Both the position numbers and the translations under genes were made by a program. Of a DNA stretch of 64,000 nucleotides, positions 54,036 through 64,000 are shown piece after piece. A model generated the notes under the pieces. It was not told the origin of the DNA and did not search any database. It saw only the letters and a program-made list of their open reading frames with translations. Every line of letters begins with the position of its first letter. Within the stretch, counting starts at the first letter, position 1. Source of the stretch: Pedomonas sp051304405 (GTDB taxonomy: Bacteria; Pseudomonadota; Alphaproteobacteria; Sphingomonadales; Sphingomonadaceae); the NCBI RefSeq assembly GCF_051304405.1, contig NZ_JBPPGG010000005.1, positions 67,736 to 131,735 of the forward strand, in the 5' to 3' direction.

Positions 54036-54888
54036 GGTTCTGCGCCGGGCGGCGGGGCAGCTCGCCGTTGCGGGTCTTCAGGAGCCGCGGCTTGATGCCG
54101 AGGTGCTGCTGGCCCATGTGCTGGGCCTTCCGCGCCTGACGATGCTGCTCGACACCAGCCGCGATGTCTCCGGCGAGGACGTGCGCGCCTTCGAGGCGCT
54201 GGTCGCCCGCCGCGCGACCGGCGAGCCGGTGGCCTACATCACGGGCGTGCGGGAATTCTGGTCTCTGGAGTTCCGGGTCACGCCCGCAACGCTCATTCCC
54301 CGGCCGGACAGCGAAACGCTTGTCGAGGCCGTGCTGCGCGCCTTCGCGGCGCAGCCTCCCGCCCGCGTGCTCGACCTGGGCACCGGCTCGGGCTGCCTGC
54401 TTCTCTCGGTGCTGCATGAATTTTCCGGCAGCTTCGGCGTCGGGGTGGACCGCTCGGAAGCGGCGGCGCGCGTCGCGGCCGACAACGCCCGGCACTTGGG
54501 GCTTGCCGACCGCGCCGCCATCGTTGTCGGCGACTGGGCCGGCGCTGTTGCGGGCCCGTTCGATTGCATTCTCTCCAATCCGCCCTATATCGGAGAAGGA
54601 GAGGCGCTCTCGCCCGAAGTGGCGGCGTTCGAGCCGAAGACCGCGCTTTTTGCCGGCCCGGACGGTCTCGACGATTACAGGCGCATCATCCCCGAACTGG
54701 ATCGACTGCTGTCGCCTCGGGGGCGCGCCTTTTTCGAGATCGGTTACACCCAAGCGGAGGCTGTTGGTCGCATCGCTGAGACCAATGGCTTTTCCGTCAG
54801 GATCCACAGGGACCTGGCCGGATTGCCGCGCTGTATCGAGTGCTGGAAAAGCGAGAAATCCCTTGGAATGGGGACGGGAAACGGTTAG
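54022..54888 (+). CDS. prmC: Release factor glutamine methyltransferase
   Basis: A 288-residue SAM-dependent N5-glutamine methyltransferase that modifies the GGQ motif of release factors. The N-terminal helical domain contains LDAEVLLAHVLGLPR. PAYITG-type VAYITGVREFWSLEF, RPDSETLVE, motif I VLDLGTGSGCLLLSVL and the catalytic SNPPYIG follow. It overlaps the end of prfA by 14 bases, matching enzyme to substrate gene. The last few residues (after CWKSEK) extend past the conserved end and vary between species. Confidence 0.96.
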   Translation: MTRAEVLRRAAGQLAVAGLQEPRLDAEVLLAHVLGLPRLTMLLDTSRDVSGEDVRAFEALVARRATGEPVAYITGVREFWSLEFRVTPATLIPRPDSETLVEAVLRAFAAQPPARVLDLGTGSGCLLLSVLHEFSGSFGVGVDRSEAAARVAADNARHLGLADRAAIVVGDWAGAVAGPFDCILSNPPYIGEGEALSPEVAAFEPKTALFAGPDGLDDYRRIIPELDRLLSPRGRAFFEIGYTQAEAVGRIAETNGFSVRIHRDLAGLPRCIECWKSEKSLGMGTGNG

Positions 54889-55027
54889 ACACGAAGTCGG
54901 TAGGGTTGAGGGTTTCCTCTACCACCTGATTTCCGAAAACGACGGATTGCAGGGCATGACGGCGCCGTGACGTGCGCCGACGTATGGGGCGATTGCCCTT
55001 AGGGCAGATTATTTTGAGAACGGGTCA

Positions 55028-55591
55028 ATGAGAAACGGACAAAGCGGTCGCCGTAGAGGACGCGGTGGTGGGCGCCCTGCACAATCAGGTGGTCGCCCGA
55101 TGGAAGCGGGCAACCGCAACGACGCGCGTATTCGCGGCAATGCACAGCAGCTGCTGGAAAAGTACAAGACGCTGGCGCGGGATGCCACCGCAGCGGGTGA
55201 CCGGATTCTCGCCGAATATTACATGCAGCACGCCGATCACTACTATCGCGTGCTGGCGGAATTCCGGTCGCGCTACGAGGACACCCGCTCGCGGGATCGG
55301 GATGATCGCGACACCGACGATGTGGGCTATGATGAGGATACCGTCGAGGTGACGGCGGCACCGGGCTATGCCCAGCCTGTCCTCAGCATCGAGCCTGCGG
55401 CGGACGCGGCCGAGGACGCGAAGCCGGCTTCCGTCGAAGCGCCCGTCGCCGACGAAGCCGCTGCGGCCGAGGCTGGTGCGGACGCGGCCGAGGGCGAGGA
55501 AGCGCCCCGCCGTCGCCGGCGTGGCCGTCCCCGCAAGGTGAAGGCCGACTCCGAGGGCGAGTCCGCCGGTACGGCCGAGAACGCGGCCTGA
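55028..55591 (+). CDS. DUF4167 domain-containing protein
   Basis: A 187-residue protein typical of alphaproteobacteria, found downstream of prmC in many genomes. A basic N-terminus (RRRGRGGGRP) leads into the conserved core NARIRGN-like segment, here NDARIRGNAQQLLEKYKTLARDATAAGDRILAEYYMQHADHYYRVLAE. The rest is an Ala/Glu-rich acidic tail with a basic RRRRRGRPRK AT-hook-like patch. The composition suggests nucleic-acid binding, but no function is established. An intrinsic terminator follows. Confidence 0.9.
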   Translation: MRNGQSGRRRGRGGGRPAQSGGRPMEAGNRNDARIRGNAQQLLEKYKTLARDATAAGDRILAEYYMQHADHYYRVLAEFRSRYEDTRSRDRDDRDTDDVGYDEDTVEVTAAPGYAQPVLSIEPAADAAEDAKPASVEAPVADEAAAAEAGADAAEGEEAPRRRRRGRPRKVKADSEGESAGTAENAA

Positions 55592-55616
55592 CGCACCCTC
55601 ACGGTTGAAGAACAGA

Positions 55617-55655
55617 AACGGCGCAGCTGCACGACACGCGGCTGCGCCGTTTTTT
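55617..55655 (+). terminator. Intrinsic terminator after DUF4167
   Basis: AACGGCGCAGC and GCTGCGCCGTT form an 11-bp stem over a 13-base loop, with six T residues at the 3' side. Confidence 0.92.
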
Positions 55656-55746
55656 GTGCGCGCGGGCCGGCTTTTTGTGCGCGCGGCCCGGCGCGCCTGC
55701 GCACAGGTGCTGTTGCTCCGATGCAACAATCTTGCGTGTCCAGCCT

Positions 55747-55775
55747 CTGTAACCGAACTGTCACCGGCCTGTCGC
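55747..55775 (+). promoter_or_regulatory. Pho-box array upstream of the porin
   Basis: Three 7-mers at exact 11-base spacing: CTGTAAC (55747), CTGTCAC (55758) and CTGTCGC (55769), with 4-base linkers CGAA and CGGC. PhoB binds such CTGTCAT-type repeats. A weaker fourth (GCTTCAC at 55780) continues the register. The array lies about 60 bases before the porin start, so phosphate-starvation control is likely. Confidence 0.75.
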
Positions 55776-55836
55776 CCAGGCTTCACATGCCCTGACTAGA
55801 GCGGGGGTGCAACGCACCCAGAAGTGAGGGCATTGA

Positions 55837-57252
55837 ATGACCATCCGCAAGAATTCTCGCGCTGTCCTGCTGGCAACCGCTCTGGCCGGGGCGCAGGCAT
55901 GTGCCGGTCCGGCGCTGGCGCAGGAGGCATCGTCTGCCGAGGCGCAGCAGCTTCAGTCCCGGCTCCAGGAGCTTCAGAAACAGATGGACGCGCTGAAGGC
56001 GCGCCTTGAGAAAAACGAAAAGGCGGTCAGCTGGAAAGGCGCGCCGCAGGCCATCGGCGATGGCTTCACCTTCAAGCTGCGCGGCCGCATCCAATACGAC
56101 GCTGGCCTGGTGTCCGACCCCGATGATCTGGTGGACGGCAAGGATCTGGGCTTCCAGAGCTATTTCCGCCGCGTGCGCATCGGCATCGAAGGGGCGATGC
56201 CCGGCGGATTCAGGTACAAGGGCGAAGTGGATTTCGCCGATCCCGACACCGTTGGCTATGGCGACGTGCTGGTCGAATACGCGCCGGAGAATTCGCCGTT
56301 CAGCCTCAAGCTCGGCAACATGGAAACCAACTACAGCCTGGAGCAGATGACCTCCTCGCGCTTCTCCTCCTTCATCGAACGCGCGCAGATGACGGAGGCG
56401 TTTTACTCGGGCCGCCGCCTCGGCATCTCGGGTGGCTTCCGGCAGGGCGACTTCAAGATTGATGCGGGCGTTTTCAACACCGCCATCACCGGCAGCCGTG
56501 GCCTCGATGAGTGGCTGTTCGGGACGCGGCTGGTCTACGCGCCCAAGGTCGGCGCCGGCCAGCTGCACGTCGGCGCCACCTACCAGCACCGCGCATTCAA
56601 CAGCGATGCGCTGGGCAGCCGCTACCGCGCCCGGCCGTTCATCCGCTCCGGTTCCACCCGCTTTGTTGATACCGGCAACCTGGCGGCCAGGAGCGATGAT
56701 CTGTTCGGTCTGGAGGCCGCGGGCATTTTCGGGCCGCTGCATGCGGCGGCCGAATATCAGGTCATGAAGGTGAATGGCATCGCGCCGAACGAGAGCCTTC
56801 CGGCGGATGACGCTGCCTCCGGCACGCGGCTGGCCGACGACGCCAAATTCAGCGGCGGCTACATCGAGCTGGGCTACTTCCTGACCGGCGAGACGCGCGG
56901 CTACAAGGACGGCCAGTTCGACCGCACCAAGGTGCTCGATCCGGTCGGCAAGGGCGGCCTGGGGGCCTGGCAGGTGAATGCCCGCATCGATTACCTCGAC
57001 CTCAGCGACAATGTGAGCCGCGGCACGGTCTCGCAGTTCGTCAACGGCGGCAAGCAGACCGGCTATGGCATCAGCCTGATCTGGCTGCCGATCGACTATG
57101 TGAAGTTCGCCGCCCAATACGTCTATGTGGATGTGAGCGACATCAATCGCGGCGCCGATGGTCGCGGCATCGGCGCGCGCGGCGGCGCGACGGCCGGAGA
57201 CGCAAGCGCCAATGCTCACGTGTTCGGCCTGCGCGCCCAGGTCGACTGGTAA
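55837..57252 (+). CDS. OprO/OprP-type (phosphate-selective) porin
   Basis: A 471-residue outer-membrane protein. The signal peptide ends at ALAQE, and a coiled coil (about residues 30-65: AEAQQLQSRLQELQKQMDALKARLEKNE) is typical of OprO/P-like porins. The barrel starts TFKLRGRIQYDAGLV and shows FRRVRIGIEGAMPGGFRYKGEVDFA, YAPENSPFSLKLGNMETNYSLEQMTSSR and a terminal aromatic residue (LRAQVDW). It belongs to the phosphate/polyphosphate porin family, and the Pho-box array directly upstream supports a role in phosphate uptake. A terminator follows at 57302. Confidence 0.92.
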   Translation: MTIRKNSRAVLLATALAGAQACAGPALAQEASSAEAQQLQSRLQELQKQMDALKARLEKNEKAVSWKGAPQAIGDGFTFKLRGRIQYDAGLVSDPDDLVDGKDLGFQSYFRRVRIGIEGAMPGGFRYKGEVDFADPDTVGYGDVLVEYAPENSPFSLKLGNMETNYSLEQMTSSRFSSFIERAQMTEAFYSGRRLGISGGFRQGDFKIDAGVFNTAITGSRGLDEWLFGTRLVYAPKVGAGQLHVGATYQHRAFNSDALGSRYRARPFIRSGSTRFVDTGNLAARSDDLFGLEAAGIFGPLHAAAEYQVMKVNGIAPNESLPADDAASGTRLADDAKFSGGYIELGYFLTGETRGYKDGQFDRTKVLDPVGKGGLGAWQVNARIDYLDLSDNVSRGTVSQFVNGGKQTGYGISLIWLPIDYVKFAAQYVYVDVSDINRGADGRGIGARGGATAGDASANAHVFGLRAQVDW

Positions 57253-57301
57253 GCGCGGGGCGACTCTCCCTGACGTCACGCCTGTTTCCTCTGTGTCCTC
57301 G

Positions 57302-57340
57302 GGCGGGAGGTGCCGCGGCGCCTCCCGCCTCTTCTTTTTG
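57302..57340 (+). terminator. Intrinsic terminator after the porin gene
   Basis: GGCGGGAGG and CCTCCCGCC pair over a GC-rich loop, then TCTTCTTTTT. Confidence 0.8.
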
Positions 57341-57515
57341 GGGGAGCGGTTCCTTTTCGCCGATCGTGCGGGGTGCCTCACCCCTGTGATGTCTTCCCAA
57401 CAGAGCCTCGGAGTGCGACCATGGGCGATACAAAGTCTCGGTTGCGTGGTGATCATCGGGGAAATTCAGGCGTTGGTTTCCCCAGGGGCCAGGTTCATCG
57501 GGAGGGAGAGTGGCC

Positions 57516-57947
57516 GTGACTATTGCAGCCGTACTCGCCGCGAAGGGCAACGAAGTCATCATGGCGGCCGAAACCATGACCATTCGCGATGTCATCGGTT
57601 TGTTGCACCGGCGCAAGATCGGCGCGGTCTTGATTACCAACGAGTCCACGGATGTGGTCGGGGTGCTTTCCGAGCGCGACATCATCCACGGCCTGGCGAC
57701 TCATGGGCCGGATCTGCTGGACATGACCGCCAGGTCCATCATGACGTCACCGGTGATCACCTGCCGTCCCACGGATTCGGTGCGTCAGGTGCTCACGCTC
57801 ATCACCGAGCGGCGATTCCGCCATGTGCCGGTGGTGGACGAGGGGCGCCTCATCGGCATCGTCTCGATCGGCGATCTGGTGAAACGCCGCATCGAGGATG
57901 TGGAGCAGGAGGCCGCCGCGCTCAAATCCTACATCGCCACCAGCTGA
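57516..57947 (+). CDS. CBS-domain protein
   Basis: A 143-residue protein made of two CBS motifs: residues about 10-70 (TIRDVIGLLHRRKIGAVLITNESTDVVGVLSERDIIHGLA) and 78-135 (SIMTSPVITCRPTDSVRQVLTLITERRFRHVPVVDEGRLIGIVSIGDLVKRRI). CBS pairs bind adenosyl nucleotides and sense energy state; free-standing ones regulate partner enzymes or channels, unknown here. GTG 57516 has GGAGGGAG upstream at good distance; GTG 57510 in the same frame is an alternative. It lies directly before the rRNA operon. Confidence 0.88.
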   Translation: MTIAAVLAAKGNEVIMAAETMTIRDVIGLLHRRKIGAVLITNESTDVVGVLSERDIIHGLATHGPDLLDMTARSIMTSPVITCRPTDSVRQVLTLITERRFRHVPVVDEGRLIGIVSIGDLVKRRIEDVEQEAAALKSYIATS

Positions 57948-58113
57948 CAGGCCCGCGCCCGCGATTTTTCGGGCGGACTCATTTTCGGGTGGAACCCGGC
58001 GTCGTTCGAATCGTTCCGCAAAGTTGGGCATCTCTTCCGTGATGTTCGGGGCAAATGCGGGGCCGGTCCAAATGCGAGGCCGTTCTGGGCCTCGCTGCCC
58101 CGCTCCCACGGGG

Positions 58114-58145
58114 CACCCCGGGGAGCAATCACCCCGGGGAGCAAT
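58114..58145. repeat. Exact 16-bp tandem duplication
   Basis: CACCCCGGGGAGCAAT occurs twice with no gap. Each unit contains the palindrome CCCCGGGG. It lies about 180 bases upstream of the rRNA promoter. Confidence 0.8.
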
Positions 58146-58320
58146 CAAGGGCACGAACCAAAGGCCAGGGCCACGAGCCAAGGGTACAGCGGACGGGATG
58201 CTTGCCGGAGGAGGCTTCGGTCACAGGACATGCTTTTGTTCTGGACCTGTCTAAGTCCTTGAAAACACCTGAGTATCTCGGAATTTGCCGGGGCTGCGCA
58301 AAAATCTTGCGAAAAGGTGT

Positions 58321-58349
58321 TTGACAGTGTGGAGGTGGGTCCATATAAG
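58321..58349 (+). promoter_or_regulatory. rRNA operon promoter (sigma-70)
   Basis: The perfect -35 TTGACA (58321-58326), a 17-base spacer and -10 TATAAG (58344-58349) precede the 16S gene by about 280 bases. An A-rich stretch (GCGCAAAAATCTTGCGAAAA) just upstream could be an UP element. Confidence 0.8.
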
Positions 58350-58434
58350 CCCGTCCACACGACGCGGCCGGCGCGGAGGACACGAAGCGGCGGACGGGTT
58401 GAAATTGTCTCCAGGGCACCTATCTTGGAGATCC

Positions 58435-58446
58435 TGCTCTTTCTCA
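58435..58446 (+). promoter_or_regulatory. BoxA-like antitermination site in the rRNA leader
   Basis: TGCTCTTTCTCA resembles the BoxA sequence TGCTCTTTAACA bound by NusB/NusE, in the expected place between promoter and 16S. A second similar site (GTTCTTTGACA, from 60620) lies before 23S. Confidence 0.5.
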
Positions 58447-58625
58447 TTGTTGTTTTTTTGGAAGGGACATGTGGGCGGCGATGCTCACGGTCTTGCAGTC
58501 CGTCGGGCTGCGGATACGTGATTTATTGCCTCTTTACATGTCCTGCATAAGCAGTGACGTGCAGGAGGCCTCAAGTTCGGCCTGTTTGTCTGGCGTATTC
58601 CCGCTGGACGGATGGGTTGGATGTT

Positions 58626-60121
<1,496 letters not shown>

Positions 60122-60237
60122 GAGCCTTCAGGCGCTTTGGTGCCTTTTGGTTCTTCCCGAGACACACATCGCCGCCCTCCTGTCCCTTCCTCCTGGAATT
60201 AGCCTGAGCGGGTCCTTGTTTTTGCGGGTTCGCGAAG

Positions 60238-60314
<77 letters not shown>

Positions 60315-60343
60315 CGACTGGGGTGCTGCCTGAGTTGCGTTGT

Positions 60344-60419
60344 GGGGCCTTAGCTCAGCTGGGAGAGCGGTAGCTTTGCAAGCTTCAGGTCGTCGGTTCG
60401 ATCCCGACAGGCTCCACCA
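60344..60419 (+). tRNA. tRNA-Ala (TGC)
   Basis: A 76-base tRNA with acceptor GGGGCCT/AGGCTCC, anticodon loop TTTGCAA (anticodon TGC), T arm GGTTCGATCCC and encoded CCA. Second spacer tRNA of the operon. Confidence 0.97.
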
Positions 60420-60761
60420 TCTTCCATTCTTCGGCTTCCATTCTTCGGATTGTCTCTTTTGCGAGGCTCTCAGGCTCTGGCCTGGTGCGGCCCGGAAGAA
60501 ACGAAGGGAGCGCGAGGGTGTCTTGGTTTTGTTCGCCTCCGCGAACGGGGACCCTCGCAAGAAAAGGTTCCAGGAGAGAAGACATACGGTTTGAGGCTGT
60601 CCTGTATTGGACGGTCTCGGTTCTTTGACATTGTGAATGGGTTAATATTGACGAGCGGCGCATTGCGTCTGTCCGGCATTTTTGCTGGTCGGGGCGATGC
60701 GTGGCTGAGCACACAGTGCCGATGGCGGCGTTCAGCGTTGCCGTTGGTGGTGTGGCAATCT
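60420..60761 (+). other. Internal transcribed spacer between tRNA-Ala and 23S
   Basis: About 340 bases of processed spacer. It contains the BoxA-like GTTCTTTGACA (from 60620) and sequences near 60750 (CAATCTCAAGCG) that should pair with the 23S 3' flank to form the processing stem. No gene is present. Confidence 0.6.
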
Positions 60762-63553
<2,792 letters not shown>

Positions 63554-63666
63554 ATTCCCACCACCAACGCCAGCGCTGGAACATCCAGCCTCGGCAAAAC
63601 CCTCAGCCAACCCCTCGTCAATCGCTTCCCCCCGCACACAGGGGAAAGCGCCCAAGCCTTCTCCTC

Positions 63667-63784
63667 AGCCTGGTGGCCATAGCGCCTGTGCCCCACCCGA
63701 TCCCATCTCGAACTCGGCCGTGAAACCAGGCAGCGCCCATGGTACTGACGCTCAAGCGTCGGGAGAGTCGGTCGCCGCCAGGCT
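63667..63784 (+). rRNA. rrf: 5S ribosomal RNA
   Basis: The terminal stem AGCCTGG/CCAGGCT closes a 118-base gene with CCCACCCGATCCCATCTCGAAC and GGTACT...GGGAGAGT segments typical of bacterial 5S. Confidence 0.95.
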
Positions 63785-63882
63785 CAGAAGAAGGCTTGAA
63801 ACAAAAAACCCAGTCACAATGCCAACCGAACCAGCTGTTCAGCCCTGCTCCCAGGGCGCGCTTCCTACAGCCAACAGTTCGA

Positions 63883-63959
<77 letters not shown>

Positions 63960-63966
63960 AAACGAT

Positions 63967-63994
63967 AAAAGCCAGCCCCAAGGGCTGGCTTTTG
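63967..63994 (+). terminator. Intrinsic terminator of the rRNA operon
   Basis: AAAAGCCAGCCC and GGGCTGGCTTTT form a stem over CAA, giving an eight-bp GC core flanked by A/T tracts. Confidence 0.9.
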
Positions 63995-64000
63995 GCGTTT

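Larger units (their letters stand above)
57948..58625 (+). other. rRNA operon leader region
   Basis: About 680 bases without a convincing gene. It includes an exact tandem copy of a 16-base unit (58114-58145), a strong promoter (58321-58349) and a BoxA-like antitermination site. Short open frames on both strands have no ribosome sites and are judged to be chance. Confidence 0.65.

Noticed and set aside
58114..58145. Start of a CRISPR array
   Set aside because: The 16-base units are directly adjacent with no spacers, and there are only two copies; no cas genes are present.

Overview
The window is GC-rich chromosomal DNA of an alphaproteobacterium, most likely of the order Sphingomonadales. 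Evidence: the rRNA operon order (16S, tRNA-Ile, tRNA-Ala, 23S, 5S, initiator tRNA-Met), a 16S sequence of alphaproteobacterial type, alphaproteobacterial small families (DUF2093, DUF4167), Oar-like TonB receptors beginning with the TIVVTGSRI signature, SapC, and the ispG-hisS-prfA-prmC neighbourhood. No phage, transposase, integrase or CRISPR array was seen. Most of the window is ordinary core genome; the accessory-looking parts are the TonB receptor block and the DNA-repair cluster.

Layout. 1-7.8 kb: a partial secreted DUF6491-like protein, tRNA-Thr, a tiny basic protein, a glutathione peroxidase, aminopeptidase P, a lipoprotein-type oligopeptidase B, a thioesterase, a LysR regulator and a small helical protein. 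7.9-16.4 kb: FAD-linked D-hydroxyacid dehydrogenase, SapC, a translationally coupled phosphotransferase/hydrolase pair, purD, xseA, DUF2093 and an M23 peptidase. 16.8-26.4 kb: three large TonB-dependent receptors in a row; the second and third are close paralogues that share upstream motifs and terminators. 26.5-33.9 kb: a TPR/2OG-Fe(II) oxygenase, a membrane PAS histidine kinase, clpB with a candidate heat-shock promoter, and a beta-helix exported protein.

33.9-40.2 kb holds the ligase-associated DNA repair set: ATP-dependent ligase and MBL/beta-CASP exonuclease (coupled), divergent from an Lhr-Core-type helicase. Here the helicase is fused in frame to the PdeM/MPE endonuclease that is usually a separate gene, and an HhH-GPD alkyl-base glycosylase converges on its end. 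40.3-50.8 kb: ferredoxin, a LytS/LytTR two-component pair, ubiG, a tightly overlapped lysC / flavin oxidoreductase / ptsP operon, a RodZ-like HTH protein and ispG. 51-58 kb: a DUF2892-like membrane protein, hisS-prfA-prmC, DUF4167, a porin behind a triple Pho-box array, and a CBS-domain protein. 58-64 kb: one complete rRNA operon with its promoter and terminator.

The best candidates for something not routinely described are the helicase-endonuclease fusion with an apparent internal ribosome start, a family of short GC-rich palindromes scattered between genes, and the loop-focused divergence of the tandem TonB receptors. Function calls rest on reading motifs and family signatures by eye; no database search was run.
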